Below, piece by piece: positions 43,309 through 53,131 of a stretch of 64,000 nucleotides of DNA. The notes under the pieces are model-generated. The model made no database searches, was not told the DNA's origin, and saw only the letters and a list, made by a program, of their open reading frames with translations. The number at the start of each line of letters is the position of its first letter. Position 1 is the first letter of the stretch. A program made the translations under genes and the position numbers. Where the stretch lies: assembly GCF_000331305.1 (NCBI RefSeq), contig NZ_KB217478.1, positions 5,553,595 through 5,617,594 of the forward strand, given 5' to 3'. Source of the stretch: Calothrix sp. PCC 7103 (lineage in GTDB: Bacteria > Cyanobacteriota > Cyanobacteriia > Cyanobacteriales > Nostocaceae).

Positions 43309-44188
43309 ATTCACTGAATGCAATTCCTTCAACGTCTTTTAAAATACGTAATGCGACAGCTAGTCCCGATTGTTGACTAGGTAATAAATCTGTCTGCGTC
43401 ATATCTCCTGTAATTACCATGCGGGAACGGAAACCCAAGCGCGTTAACACCATTTTCATTTGCGCTGGTGTTGTATTTTGAGCCTCATCTACTATTACAA
43501 AAGCGTTATTAAGAGTTCGTCCTCGCATGTAAGCAAGAGGCGCCACTTCAATAATACCCCGTTCAATCAAACCAGGTACTTTCTCAGAATCAATAAATTC
43601 ATTAATTGCATCATAAAGTGGACGCAAGTAAGGATTGACTTTTTGCTGCAAATCCCCAGGTAAAAAACCAAGCTTTTCACCAGCTTCTACTGCTGGACGA
43701 GTTAAAATTATTTTCTCAAATTGATTGGCTAGTAATGCCTGTACTGCAACAACAACTGCCAAAAATGTTTTACCAGTACCCGCAGGTCCAGTACAAAATA
43801 TTAAATCATCAGTACGTAACGCTTGAATATACTGCCGTTGACGAAACGTTTTAGCTCGAATTTCTTCACCACGACGAGTTTTTGCAACAGTCTCGCGCTG
43901 TAATTCGTGCAAATCATTCTCACGGTGTGTATTTACTGCTTGAATTGCAGCTTGTATATCTGTACTGTACACATTTTTACCATGACCCCATAACTCTTCT
44001 AAAGAGTGAACTATTTGTGAGGCACGGTCAACTTGATTTGGTGTACCAGAAATTAGTAACTCTTGCCCACGCAGGGCAACACTTGCTCCTGTATGGCGCC
44101 CAATTAGTTTAAGATTTTCTTCATAGTTACCCGCAAGTGCGAGTGCGCTTTCAATACTGGGCAGTTGAATTAGAGAGGCGCCTGCCAT
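43235..44188 (-). CDS. phoH: PhoH family protein
   Basis: A 317-residue PhoH-type P-loop protein. The Walker A motif GPAGTGKTF lies near residue 140 and Walker B VIVDEAQN near 232, in an ATPase domain of the RecB/helicase-like group; the N-terminal part (residues about 15-95) is a KH-like domain. PhoH proteins are linked to RNA metabolism and phosphate stress in other bacteria. It is the last of the minus-strand cluster ffh-rpsP-khpA-rpsU-phoH. Its last 74 bases lie antisense to the end of a kinase pseudogene, so the two genes overlap tail to tail. Confidence 0.93.
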   Translation of the reverse strand: MAGASLIQLPSIESALALAGNYEENLKLIGRHTGASVALRGQELLISGTPNQVDRASQIVHSLEELWGHGKNVYSTDIQAAIQAVNTHRENDLHELQRETVAKTRRGEEIRAKTFRQRQYIQALRTDDLIFCTGPAGTGKTFLAVVVAVQALLANQFEKIILTRPAVEAGEKLGFLPGDLQQKVNPYLRPLYDAINEFIDSEKVPGLIERGIIEVAPLAYMRGRTLNNAFVIVDEAQNTTPAQMKMVLTRLGFRSRMVITGDMTQTDLLPSQQSGLAVALRILKDVEGIAFSEFTQKDVVRHSLVQRIVAAYEKYEK

Positions 44189-44271
44189 AATTAATTTTAA
44201 AAATAAATCATAAAAAATTGAAAGCAGAGACGCAATTAACGCCTCTACTTACTTCAAATTAATCAATCCTA

Positions 44272-44337
44272 GAAACCGGGTTTCTTGGTGGATAACTTGT
44301 AATAATCACGATGATTGTAAATAGAAACCCGGTTTCT
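44272..44337. repeat. AGAAACC repeat, family C, copy 1
   Basis: Two palindromes, AGAAACCGGTTTCT (44272-44285) and AGAAACCCGGTTTCT (44323-44337), 51 bases apart. The stretch between them shares CTTGTAAT and CGAT blocks with the unit at 45460-45525, so both are copies of one repeat of about 66-70 bases. It lies between rpsU and phoH. Confidence 0.8.
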
Positions 44338-44401
44338 TCTACAGAACAGATCGTAAAAATGAAACGCAACGACTAGTAATATATGTAAGAAATATATCTA
44401 G

Positions 44402-44581
44402 TTAGGCAATGCGTCCACTTTTACGTGCGGCTTCCGCTTTGAGCTTACGGCGCAAACTGGGTTTTTCATAACGTTCTCGGCGCCGGACTTCAGATAAAAT
44501 TCCAGCTTTCTGAATTTTTTTCTTAAAACGTCTTAACGCGGAGTCAATTGTTTCATTTTCACCCAAACGGATTTCAGCCAC
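44402..44581 (-). CDS. rpsU: 30S ribosomal protein S21
   Basis: A 59-residue ribosomal protein too short for a normal open-frame list. It reads [20 protein letters not shown] then [39 protein letters not shown] from a GTG at 44581 to TAA at 44402-44404; the basic C-terminus and [14 protein letters not shown] are diagnostic of S21. A strong AAGGAGG (44594-44600) lies 12 bases upstream of the GTG, a slightly long spacing. It lies between khpA and phoH in the translation-related minus-strand cluster. Confidence 0.95.
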   Translation of the reverse strand: MAEIRLGENETIDSALRRFKKKIQKAGILSEVRRRERYEKPSLRRKLKAEAARKSGRIA

Positions 44582-44678
44582 TTTCTGCTTTCACCTCCTT
44601 GAAGTTAAACTTAATTGAATCAAAATTTAATCGAGATTGAATTAATTAACTATCACGGTTTCTCAAAACTAAATTTAA

Positions 44679-45134
44679 CTAAACCTGGCGAGAGCGAGGT
44701 TTAATGAAGGGGCGCTGCCCATTAGTGCCGCTGCTACTACTGCTGCTATTGGTGCTAATAGTACGTCTATCTCTTGTATCTCTTGAGCGAGGGGGTGCAT
44801 ATCGCTCTTCGTTGTCTTCATCAAAGGAAATTTCGTCACGACTACCACCGCTACCAAAAATATCTAAGTAAACGGATTGTCCAGTTAATTGGGCAAAAGA
44901 CATTAGACACGTGCGAATCGCTTGAATATTGCGTCCACCTCGTCCAAATACTTTCCCTTTGTCTGCACTTGAGAAGGCGACACGAATCCAAATTCGATTA
45001 CGGTTACTAGACAGTTCGCAATCGATACTCAAAGACTCAGGAGACTCTAAAAACGGTTCTATGAGATACCTGACTAAATCAGTATAGTCAGGAGCGCTTG
45101 AATTAATTGCTACGTTATGACGCGGGTTTTGCAC
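44679..45134 (-). CDS. khpA: KH-domain RNA-binding protein
   Basis: A 151-residue protein with a single KH domain at residues about 10-95: [20 protein letters not shown], then [20 protein letters not shown] containing the GxxG loop (GRGGRN). The C-terminal 50 residues are low-complexity, rich in Arg/Ser/Pro ([20 protein letters not shown]). KhpA with KhpB is known to bind RNA widely in bacteria and affects cell division; the cyanobacterial protein has not been studied as far as I know. It overlaps rpsP by 20 bases and is in the ffh-rpsP-khpA-rpsU cluster, which indicates a role in translation. Confidence 0.92.
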   Translation of the reverse strand: MQNPRHNVAINSSAPDYTDLVRYLIEPFLESPESLSIDCELSSNRNRIWIRVAFSSADKGKVFGRGGRNIQAIRTCLMSFAQLTGQSVYLDIFGSGGSRDEISFDEDNEERYAPPRSRDTRDRRTISTNSSSSSSGTNGQRPFIKPRSRQV

Positions 45135-45375
45135 TGACCTTTTCCAAGACGTTAGCTTTCTCTAAAATGTAACGCACAGTATCTGTAGGTTGGGCGCCTT
45201 GCTGTAAGCGCCTGCGGATTCCATCTTCATCCAATTTTACTTCTTTGGTTCTGGGGTTGTAAAATCCCAATTCTTCTAATGGTCGTCCATCGCGACGGGA
45301 CAAACTATTCATGGCGACAATACGGAAAGAAGCTTCCCTCTTTTTACCGAATCGCTTCAAGCGCAATTTAATCAT
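45115..45375 (-). CDS. rpsP: 30S ribosomal protein S16
   Basis: An 86-residue ribosomal protein. From the ATG at 45375 it reads [20 protein letters not shown] then [20 protein letters not shown], the standard S16 start and core. The frame is open upstream to 45429, but that extension is not S16. The C-terminal 20 bases of the gene overlap the start of khpA, so the two are translationally coupled. It directly follows ffh on the minus strand. Confidence 0.97.
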   Translation of the reverse strand: MIKLRLKRFGKKREASFRIVAMNSLSRRDGRPLEELGFYNPRTKEVKLDEDGIRRRLQQGAQPTDTVRYILEKANVLEKVSAKPAS

Positions 45376-45459
45376 AGCTGAGGTTTTGTCGTTTGCAGTT
45401 ATTTGATACTGAAATGCTAATTTTAGCATTGGATATGGATTATTGGGTACCGAAATGCT

Positions 45460-45525
45460 AGAAACCTGGTTTCTTATTCAAATCTTGTAATGAAAATAGC
45501 GATTTTGCGTAGAAGCCTGGTTTCT
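45460..45525. repeat. AGAAACC repeat, family C, copy 2
   Basis: Palindromes AGAAACCTGGTTTCT (45460-45474) and AGAAGCCTGGTTTCT (45511-45525) with 51 bases between starts, the same arrangement as 44272-44337. It lies between ffh and rpsP and may process or attenuate the shared transcript. Confidence 0.8.
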
Positions 45526-45534
45526 TCGGTTTAT

Positions 45535-47004
45535 TTAAAGCGTTCCAAAACCCTTTTTCTTTTTATCCTTTTTCTGTTTCTTTTTGCCAGCGGCACCACC
45601 ATTATACCCACGCCATCCAGGTGCTGCTGGACGACCACCTGCTGCATATGGGTCTGGCATACCAGCACCCATACCGCCAAACATTCCTCCGGGCATTCCA
45701 GGAAACTTTCCTTGACCCATTTGCTGCATCATCGAGCGCATTCGCTGAAAATCACTGACTAATTTACTCACATCAGGTTCTTTATACCCCGAACCACCCG
45801 CAACACGGCGCCGACGACTAGGAGAACTCGCAAGTAAATCTGGGTCACGACGTTCTTTAGGGGTCATTGAATTTATCATCGCTTCGCAGCGCTTCAACTG
45901 AACTTCACCCTGTTTAAGCTGGTCGTCGCTTATTTTACCCATACCGGGAAGCATTTTCATAATTCCCCCCAGCGACCCCATATTCTTCAACAAACGTAAC
46001 TGTTTGAGAAAGTCGGTAAAATCAAACTTAGCACTGAGAATTTTTTCTTGCATTTTCTCAGCGTCAGCGAGGTCAATTTCTTCCTGCGCTTTTTCCACCA
46101 GCGTTAAAACGTCACCCATTCCCAAGATTCGCGATGCCATCCGGTCAGGATAAAATGGCTGTAACGCTTCGACTTTTTCCCCTACACCAATAAACTTAAT
46201 CGGCTGTCCAGAAATTCGCCGTACCGACAAAGCCGCACCACCACGGCTATCACCATCCATCTTGGTTAAAATGGCGCCAGTTATCCCAATTTGTTCGTGG
46301 AAGGTACGAGTTAAAGAAGCAGCTTCTTGCCCCGTCATCGCGTCCACGACTAATAAAACTTCGTCGGGTTTGACGGTTTCTTTAATACTGGCAAGTTCCG
46401 CCATCATATCCTCGTCAATAAACAGGCGCCCAGCAGTATCTACAATTACAGTATCAATACCTTCAGCAGACGCTCGCTCAACACCTTGACGCGCAATTTC
46501 TACGGGGTTACCATCGCTACCCATATCAAATACGGGCACATCGATTTGCTTACCCAAAGTTATTAACTGGTCAATCGCGGCAGGACGATAAACGTCGGTC
46601 GCCACCATCATACAAGTACGATTGATTTTACGTAAATGCAACGCTAACTTTGCCGTGGCTGTGGTTTTACCAGTACCTTGTAACCCAGCCATTAACACTA
46701 CTGTCGGAGCAGAAGACGCCTGTGCCAAAGGAACATTTTCTTCCCCCATGACCGCGAGCAGTTCGTCGTAAACAATCTTAATAAACTGCTGGTCGGGCTT
46801 AACACCAGAAATAACTTCGGCGCCTTGCGCTTTTGTTTCAACGTCGTTAATAAAGTCCTTGACAACCTGGAGGTTAACATCAGCTTCCAACAACGCGCGG
46901 CGCACTTCCCGCAAAGCATCTTGAATATTCGATTGAGAGATTTTATCTTGACCTCGAAGTTTCTTCCAGGCTGATTCTAAACGGTCTGATAGTGCGTCAA
47001 ACAT
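45535..47004 (-). CDS. ffh: Signal recognition particle protein Ffh
   Basis: The 489-residue GTPase subunit of SRP that targets membrane proteins with FtsY. N-domain at the start (MFDALSDRLESAWKKLRG), G1 GLQGTGKTTATAKLA near residue 108, DTAGRLFIDEDMM near 190, TKMDGDSRGGAALSVR near 248, and the M domain with SRRRRVAGGSG at 395 and a Met/Gly/Pro-rich end (KFPGMPGGMFGGMGAGMPDP) ending in KKKGFGTL. It leads the minus-strand cluster with rpsP. Length and motifs are normal for a cyanobacterial Ffh. Confidence 0.98.
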   Translation of the reverse strand: MFDALSDRLESAWKKLRGQDKISQSNIQDALREVRRALLEADVNLQVVKDFINDVETKAQGAEVISGVKPDQQFIKIVYDELLAVMGEENVPLAQASSAPTVVLMAGLQGTGKTTATAKLALHLRKINRTCMMVATDVYRPAAIDQLITLGKQIDVPVFDMGSDGNPVEIARQGVERASAEGIDTVIVDTAGRLFIDEDMMAELASIKETVKPDEVLLVVDAMTGQEAASLTRTFHEQIGITGAILTKMDGDSRGGAALSVRRISGQPIKFIGVGEKVEALQPFYPDRMASRILGMGDVLTLVEKAQEEIDLADAEKMQEKILSAKFDFTDFLKQLRLLKNMGSLGGIMKMLPGMGKISDDQLKQGEVQLKRCEAMINSMTPKERRDPDLLASSPSRRRRVAGGSGYKEPDVSKLVSDFQRMRSMMQQMGQGKFPGMPGGMFGGMGAGMPDPYAAGGRPAAPGWRGYNGGAAGKKKQKKDKKKKGFGTL

Positions 47005-47225
47005 ACAAGGATTTTTACAAGTAGGCTATATACCAGCTTAGTAGTTTTTGAGCCAGACTGTCATATCTCACAACGCTCAGACCCATCGCAAACCACCAAT
47101 ATACTCTTAACTCTCGACATCAAAAGATTCATCAAATTTAGCTTAAGATGCTTTGTTTGGACATAATCTCGGAATTTCGGAAGAAATGAAGCTTGATTAA
47201 TAGAGCGTGGAGCAATTTTTGGGTA

Positions 47226-48560
47226 TTAAAGTTTTTTAGGTAAAATTGAGATACTACCTTTTATAAATATTACACTCATCAATATCATTGACCCTAGCAT
47301 GATAAACTCACCAACTTGGATTTCGTGTGGCAGCCAAGCGAACATTCCATTTAGGGTTAAAAAACCAATAAACATTAACATAGTGCAGCTTAACATTTGA
47401 GTATTAAATGGGTTCATGTTTTTTAACAACAAGATTAAAGGAATCAGATAAAAAACGTTGTTATAAACATGTCTAGGTGCAGGTATTAAATAATCAACGA
47501 TTAAAACATTTATTATACTAATAAAAAACAATAAATCTATTTCTTGAATATTGGTTTTGTTATTATTGTGATTACGATATTGATAAACTATAAAACTATA
47601 TATTAATAATATTGTGGCAATAATTATGACAAAATATTTGCTTTCTAGTTGTAAAGATAAGTTGTCTTTTAAGAAAAATTGCAGTGATGAATTAGAATTA
47701 GGTATTCCTCCATTAAAGTCTTGTAAATTATTCATTCCTTCAACAATTTTAGGAAAAATCTTTTTGACATCAACTCCCTGTACTTTCAGAGATTCTATAT
47801 TAAGTTTGCCATTAGTTGCCATTGCCGAAAAATAATTCTGCCAAACTGGTAAACCTGTAAATAGTACAGATACTACTAAGCAAAAGAAAAAACTCAGCAG
47901 TGTAGCTGTTAACATTTTAACCTTTTTGAAAATTATCATTGGTAGCACCATGATAATAAGAGGAAATCGAAAGCAGGCAGCTAGACCAATGCAAAAGCCT
48001 CCTAAAGCATTACCATATTTTATTTTTGGACTGGAAAAATGATAAGCTAAAGCTAATAAGAAAACAAGAATAATATAAAATTGCCCAACATCAACGTGTA
48101 TTCTCCAGATTGAACTGCCACATATAAATATTAAAATGCTAATTAGTATTGATTTTGTTCGTAAATCATGTAAATGATTTTTTATAAATATAAATACGGA
48201 TGCTATTAAACAAAACCACTGTATCACAAACCAAATTATTCTTTGAGGAAAGTAAGGTAAATTTGCAAAAAGCGAGTGAAATAATAATACACTAGGATTA
48301 ACAGTAGTCCTTGTCACAGGTATAGTTGGCCAATCTAATGGGTCAAGCAATCTTTGGTCATCACCTGGAGTCCACTTAAAATGATATGGGTCTAACCCTT
48401 TGGTTAAAAGTCTTGCTCCTACAACTCGATTTCTTAAGTCGATTCCCCCAAATTTGAATGTATTTCGTATATCTATTCCCAAACCAAGTAATGCAATTAT
48501 CAGTGCAAAAACAAGTAATATGTTTACGAATTTGTTTAAATGTTTTTGGTTAATCTGCAT
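47226..48560 (-). CDS. GT87-like membrane glycosyltransferase (DUF2029)
   Basis: A 444-residue integral membrane protein with about ten helices (for example FVNILLVFALIIALLGLGID at the start). The first periplasmic loop has the acidic region GDDQRLLDPLDWP, and the pattern resembles the GT87/DUF2029 polyprenol-phosphate-sugar-using transferases. It is the last gene of the exopolysaccharide operon, after the FAD oxidoreductase. The ATG at 48560 is chosen because the first helix starts there; the frame is open to 48620. It may transfer a sugar outside the membrane or act in polymerisation. Confidence 0.7.
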   Translation of the reverse strand: MQINQKHLNKFVNILLVFALIIALLGLGIDIRNTFKFGGIDLRNRVVGARLLTKGLDPYHFKWTPGDDQRLLDPLDWPTIPVTRTTVNPSVLLFHSLFANLPYFPQRIIWFVIQWFCLIASVFIFIKNHLHDLRTKSILISILIFICGSSIWRIHVDVGQFYIILVFLLALAYHFSSPKIKYGNALGGFCIGLAACFRFPLIIMVLPMIIFKKVKMLTATLLSFFFCLVVSVLFTGLPVWQNYFSAMATNGKLNIESLKVQGVDVKKIFPKIVEGMNNLQDFNGGIPNSNSSLQFFLKDNLSLQLESKYFVIIIATILLIYSFIVYQYRNHNNNKTNIQEIDLLFFISIINVLIVDYLIPAPRHVYNNVFYLIPLILLLKNMNPFNTQMLSCTMLMFIGFLTLNGMFAWLPHEIQVGEFIMLGSMILMSVIFIKGSISILPKKL

Positions 48561-48652
48561 GTTTTTTCTACGAAATTTAATTATATAATTGCTGCTTATG
48601 TAAGTAGGGCATAGCCCCACCTACTTTGTAGGCAATGCCCACCTTTGTAATT

Positions 48653-50107
48653 CTATTTTGCCAAAGCTTGAGCTTTTTGCTTTGATTCCTCTACTGTAAA
48701 CTCTTCATGGTAAGAGCGTTCGGTATTAACATTCCACAAATCGTGGTTTTCTCCCAAAATATTTTTGACTGCTAACATACCTGTCAGCATTGAGTGGTCT
48801 TGATTATTGTATCGATGCATCCCATTTCTACCAACTGTTTGAAGATTTTCAAACCCTTCTAGATAAGTTTGAATAACTTTCAAATGCTTTTGGTATTCAC
48901 CATCGTATACTGGGTACGCTTTATACTGTCTAATCACAGTACCATCTTCAATTTTGTTTATATTGCCGACTAAACCAAGGTTGACAACTTCACGACTAGC
49001 AAGTTCTATTAACTTAGAGTCAGACATTTCCCAAAGTTCATCTCCCTGACTGCAAAAGTATTCCATCCCTAAACAAGTATAAGAAGCATCAGGTACCATT
49101 GCCGGACTCCAATTCTTAAAGTTTTGAATCCTTCCTACTTTGAACTCTGGACTGTGGATATAAATCCAGTTGTCAGGAAATAAATCTTTTTCATCAATGA
49201 TTAGTGACACTATTAAGAAGTCTCGGTACTTCAGACTGCGCGCTGCTTCTAATATATGTTCAGGAGGTTGAGGGTCTAATCGATGCAGCAGTGCGGTTAC
49301 TGGCATGGTAGAAATAAAGTTGGCGCCTGTAATTTGGATTGTTTTATCTGCTTGTAATGCAGTAATACTTTTAATCCGATTTCCCTCACGCTCAATACGA
49401 GTCACCTGTGTTTTCATTAATACAGGAGAACCTTGGTTTTCCACCTTCTCTTGAAATCGTTCCCACATCATTCCCGGTCCCAAAAGCGGGTAATCGAATT
49501 CTTTGATTAGGCTTTTAGCATTTTGACTACCAAACAAAGCATTAATAACAGCCCTCTTGAGTGACATACCTTGAATACGCTGTGCTGCCCAGTCTGCACG
49601 AATTTGAGTACAAGGAATTCCCCAGACTTTTTCGGTGTAGGTTTTGAAAAAAGTCTCATACAGACGACTGCCAAAACGGTCTGTTACCCATTCTTCAAAG
49701 TTTTCTGCTTCCCAATTGGTTCGCATTCTTGCTTGTACCTTTGCTTTAAAATAACTTAATAAGATTAAAGCACTGTTGACAATACCAATGTTCTGAAGCG
49801 TATTAAACAGAGTCAGTGGGTAGTTAAAAAATTTACCTCTGTAATAGATTCGTGACATCCGTGGTACTTTGATGAATTCATCTCCCATTACTTCATACCA
49901 AAGTTGCTCAACTTCAGTAACTTTAGTGAAGAAGCGATGACCACCAATGTCAAAACGATAACCTTTGTATGTCTCTGTACGAGATATTCCTCCAACTTTA
50001 TCGGATTGCTCCAAAACAATAGATTTTATGTTCTCCTTCATTAATTTATAAGCAGCAGTAAGACCGGCTGGTCCAGCACCTATGATTACTACAGGATATT
50101 TTTGCAT
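48653..50107 (-). CDS. NAD(P)/FAD-dependent oxidoreductase (amine-oxidase/UGM-like)
   Basis: A 484-residue flavoprotein. The N-terminus PVVIIGAGPAGLTAAYKLMK is a Rossmann dinucleotide-binding motif (GxGxxG) with the FAD-contacting Glu further on, then KVGGISRTETYKGYRFDIGG. It resembles UDP-galactopyranose-mutase-like and protoporphyrinogen-oxidase-like enzymes encoded in polysaccharide loci; the exact reaction is not certain. The start ATG at 50107 is chosen over a TTG at 50122. It lies within the glycan operon, so a role in making a furanose or dehydrogenated sugar is plausible. Confidence 0.82.
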   Translation of the reverse strand: MQKYPVVIIGAGPAGLTAAYKLMKENIKSIVLEQSDKVGGISRTETYKGYRFDIGGHRFFTKVTEVEQLWYEVMGDEFIKVPRMSRIYYRGKFFNYPLTLFNTLQNIGIVNSALILLSYFKAKVQARMRTNWEAENFEEWVTDRFGSRLYETFFKTYTEKVWGIPCTQIRADWAAQRIQGMSLKRAVINALFGSQNAKSLIKEFDYPLLGPGMMWERFQEKVENQGSPVLMKTQVTRIEREGNRIKSITALQADKTIQITGANFISTMPVTALLHRLDPQPPEHILEAARSLKYRDFLIVSLIIDEKDLFPDNWIYIHSPEFKVGRIQNFKNWSPAMVPDASYTCLGMEYFCSQGDELWEMSDSKLIELASREVVNLGLVGNINKIEDGTVIRQYKAYPVYDGEYQKHLKVIQTYLEGFENLQTVGRNGMHRYNNQDHSMLTGMLAVKNILGENHDLWNVNTERSYHEEFTVEESKQKAQALAK

Positions 50108-50166
50108 TGTTTGAATTCCCAATTATATTTGCTAAGACTATTTAGTTGAATGAAAACTTGAATTAA

Positions 50167-51237
50167 TTACAGTGAAGTATTGGGGGGATTAATGATATTG
50201 GGTTTAAAAAATCTATTTTGATGCCACAAATGATGAAGTGTCCCTAGAATGACAGCTAAACCACCGTATAAGTAATAAAACCAATGCCAAGGTATTACAC
50301 ACAGTGCAAACCAAAACCCACGTTTTTCTGAAAAAAATCTGTAGACAGGTAGATTTAAAGCGAGAAGAAGTAAACTCAATCCAAAAGCTAATATTAAAAA
50401 TTGATGCAACCACAAACTTGCTATTAAAGCTATGGTAAGAGTATAAACTGCAATAACGCTCAAGCGACTTTTAATACCTAAATTCAAATCATTTTTCGCG
50501 CCATCACGCAATATTAATTCAACCCAAGGTAACGCGCGGTAGAAAAACTCTGCTTTCAATAAACCAATTGGAGACCAATGCTTTAAATGTTTAACTTGTA
50601 AATCTTTACACAGCCGAATTTTATATCCTGCCTTTTTCAACCGATAACCTAATTCTATATCTTCAATGCTTGGTCGGCGATAGCTTTCATCAAAACCACC
50701 AACAGTAAAAAACACGTCACGACGTATTGCACCACAGGCGCCCCAAAAAGTAAATGCTTCGTCGCTACTTGTTTGATGTGTATAGTGGTGAAAAAGATTT
50801 TTGTACTGCGATAAAAAGTTGGGTTCCCCAGGTACATCATCGTAAGAGCCAATAATAGCAGCGAGTTCTGGCTTGTCTATAAATATTTTTTCTACCCGCT
50901 CAATAATATCTGGGTAAACAGTCACATCAGCATCAATAAAAAATAAAATATCGCCTTTTGCAGCTTGCGCTCCTGTATTACGTGCTTTTGCCGGACCATT
51001 ACATGTTGTAAGCCTCAACACCTTGGCGCCGAATTGTTGGGCAACCAACCATGAATCATCAGTATCGCCATCAGAAACAACAATTATTTCGCATGGAGGT
51101 GGCATCGTAAATTCCAAATTAGACAAGCAGCTTTTGAAACTACTCCCACCATTGAATACTGGAATAATCACTGATATTTCCAATTTCTTAGATGAAGTAC
51201 TTGAAGCCATATTTGAATGCTGTATATTATCAGTCAT
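50167..51237 (-). CDS. Glycosyltransferase family 2
   Basis: A 356-residue GT-A enzyme. LEISVIIPVFNGGSSFKSCL begins the Rossmann-like donor-binding half; the metal-binding DxD region is IDADVTVYPD near residue 97; the acceptor region GGFDESYRRPSIEDIELGYRL is near 185. Two to three hydrophobic helices at the C-terminus (for example LSLLLLALNLPVYRFF) anchor it to the membrane. It is one of three GT2 enzymes in this operon. Sugar specificity cannot be read from sequence. Confidence 0.9.
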   Translation of the reverse strand: MTDNIQHSNMASSTSSKKLEISVIIPVFNGGSSFKSCLSNLEFTMPPPCEIIVVSDGDTDDSWLVAQQFGAKVLRLTTCNGPAKARNTGAQAAKGDILFFIDADVTVYPDIIERVEKIFIDKPELAAIIGSYDDVPGEPNFLSQYKNLFHHYTHQTSSDEAFTFWGACGAIRRDVFFTVGGFDESYRRPSIEDIELGYRLKKAGYKIRLCKDLQVKHLKHWSPIGLLKAEFFYRALPWVELILRDGAKNDLNLGIKSRLSVIAVYTLTIALIASLWLHQFLILAFGLSLLLLALNLPVYRFFSEKRGFWFALCVIPWHWFYYLYGGLAVILGTLHHLWHQNRFFKPNIINPPNTSL

Positions 51238-51292
51238 AATAACCTTTATTAGTAATAAGTTTCATGAGAATATTCTCATCAAAATACTAAAT

Positions 51293-52192
51293 TCAATTCA
51301 CAGTTGATGGGCTGTGGTTCCGTTCCCAAAAAAAGCCGGCTACATTTGCTACCTGTGATATAAAAATTAAGGCTGTTACCAACACTCCGATTTTGTTTGA
51401 TAATCGTGAAACCGGATAAGTCAGCAAATCTAGATAAAACGATAAAGGTTCTACCTTCATAGATTGATTAATTCTGTTTGACCTGATTTTGTGATAGCAA
51501 AAAGCACCACGACCATAGTTAAAGTGCTGGTGCCATAATTTACGCAAAGTCAATTCATGAGTATGATAAACTTGTACTTCTGGTGCATAAACCATTGTGT
51601 ACCCTTTATATAACCAACGGTCACAAAATTCTCTGTCTTCCGCAGCAGCGAGAGGAAAGCTGGTATCAAAACCACCTAATAAGCGAAAAGTTTCGGCAGG
51701 TAGAGCTATATTATTCGAGGCAAAGAAGTTGGGTTGTACGGAATTTTTATTGTAGTATTCATACAAGTAGTCTATCAGTGTTTGACTAGCAATAGAATAT
51801 ATATTTTCTTTCAAAGCATTGATAGTATGACCACCAATCATGGAAGAAGGCGCCGTTGAAAACCTAGCTGCGAGTTTTGAAAGCCAATCGGATGCAGGAG
51901 TGCAGTCATCATCGGTAAAAACTAAATATTTACCTTGTGCTTTGAAGGCGCCAGCGTTTCTAGCAGTAGCAGGTCCTGCATTAGTTTGTCTAACGAACGT
52001 CAAGTTAAGTTTATCTTTTACTGCCGCAACCACAGGTTCTAGAGACATCTTGCTACCATCATCAACTACGACCACCTCAAAGTCAGCGCGCGGGTAATCA
52101 AGTCGTGTTAATGACTCAAGACAATTTGATAATCGCTCTGGACGGTTGTAAGTAGGGATGATAATTGAGAAAAAATATTGTTGCTGTACCAT
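51293..52192 (-). CDS. Glycosyltransferase family 2
   Basis: A 299-residue GT2 enzyme. YFFSIIIPTYNRPERLSNCL is the nucleotide-sugar-binding start, FTDDDCTPASDWLSKL near residue 92 is the DxD region, and LGGFDTSFPLAAAEDREFCD near 175 the acceptor/catalytic region. There is one C-terminal hydrophobic segment (VLVTALIFISQVANVAGFFW). It lies between the FkbM methyltransferase and another GT2 gene, on the minus strand with about 100 bases to the FkbM gene. It should add one sugar of the polysaccharide repeating unit. Confidence 0.9.
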   Translation of the reverse strand: MVQQQYFFSIIIPTYNRPERLSNCLESLTRLDYPRADFEVVVVDDGSKMSLEPVVAAVKDKLNLTFVRQTNAGPATARNAGAFKAQGKYLVFTDDDCTPASDWLSKLAARFSTAPSSMIGGHTINALKENIYSIASQTLIDYLYEYYNKNSVQPNFFASNNIALPAETFRLLGGFDTSFPLAAAEDREFCDRWLYKGYTMVYAPEVQVYHTHELTLRKLWHQHFNYGRGAFCYHKIRSNRINQSMKVEPLSFYLDLLTYPVSRLSNKIGVLVTALIFISQVANVAGFFWERNHSPSTVN

Positions 52193-52292
52193 AAGTATTT
52201 GGAAGATTTTAAAGTTTTTGTTGAGGGGATGTTTGGAAAGTGATGACTGTTACCTAATGCTCGATAATCAATAACCACTTTCCAAACATCCG

Positions 52293-53120
52293 CTATACTT
52301 TTGCTCTATCGTTTGCCCAAAGTGTTTCAAGCGATTCTTGCGGCTCACAAGTAGCTAATAAGACTGGATTAGGAGAGCGACTGGGCACTTTATACAAAAA
52401 ATCGAATTTCTGCCGCAGTACTTTCTCGACTCGTTGCTGATTAATACGAGCAGGATGGATTTGTATAATTAGATGTTTGACACACGACAATAGCGACTCA
52501 CTCGCGCAGATAACTTCCTCTTCTGCTCCTTCAATGTCCATTTTGAGGATATCGACTTTACCTTGTAATTTATTTAATAGTTGTTTAAGGGTGATAGCAT
52601 TGACAACTTCATCACCTTGCTGGCTCACCGCTCCTAGGGTACTAATCTGCTTACTAGTTTGGAATCGTATTTCACTATTGCTGCTCCAAACCGCAGCTTG
52701 ATGTACATGCCAATTAAGACTTGAATTTGTTTTACAATTTTGCTCCAAAATTGAGTAAACATCAGCACTAGCTTCGACGGAGTGGCAAATAGCAGACGGA
52801 TAAATATCAAAAACAAACAGTGAAAAAGCACCAATGTTTGCTCCTAAGTCTAAAACGTTTGGGTGTTGGTTATCTTTGAGCAAATGCTTTACAAACTCGT
52901 ACTCTCTTTCTAAAAGTACTGTATTTATTGAACCCCAATCTGCACGACGTGCGAAAAAATTAAAATTCTGCCACCGAAATTGGCATACAGATTTTACTTG
53001 CGATAAGAAACGCTCTGGAATTAGAAAACAAAGACTTGTTGCCAAGGGATTTACAGCTATGTAACTGCTCTTTTGAGTGGCATTAATGGCATAAAGTAAT
53101 CGAGCAAAAAAGTTTATCAT
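52293..53120 (-). CDS. FkbM family methyltransferase
   Basis: A 275-residue SAM-dependent O-methyltransferase. Residues about 90-230 show the FkbM pattern: VLDLGANIGAFSLFVFDIYP (AdoMet motif I), then HSVEASADVYSILEQN and DILKMDIEGAEEEVICASES near 185. Such enzymes methylate sugars or other hydroxyls in glycan and natural product pathways, which fits its place in the exopolysaccharide operon, between a GT2 gene and the flippase gene. No membrane helix. Confidence 0.92.
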   Translation of the reverse strand: MINFFARLLYAINATQKSSYIAVNPLATSLCFLIPERFLSQVKSVCQFRWQNFNFFARRADWGSINTVLLEREYEFVKHLLKDNQHPNVLDLGANIGAFSLFVFDIYPSAICHSVEASADVYSILEQNCKTNSSLNWHVHQAAVWSSNSEIRFQTSKQISTLGAVSQQGDEVVNAITLKQLLNKLQGKVDILKMDIEGAEEEVICASESLLSCVKHLIIQIHPARINQQRVEKVLRQKFDFLYKVPSRSPNPVLLATCEPQESLETLWANDRAKV

Positions 53121-53131
53121 TCAACACCCTT

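Noticed and set aside
45490-45762. Open frame on the plus strand
   Set aside because: Lies antisense to ffh and has a composition caused by the ffh Met/Gly/Pro-rich end; no ribosome site.
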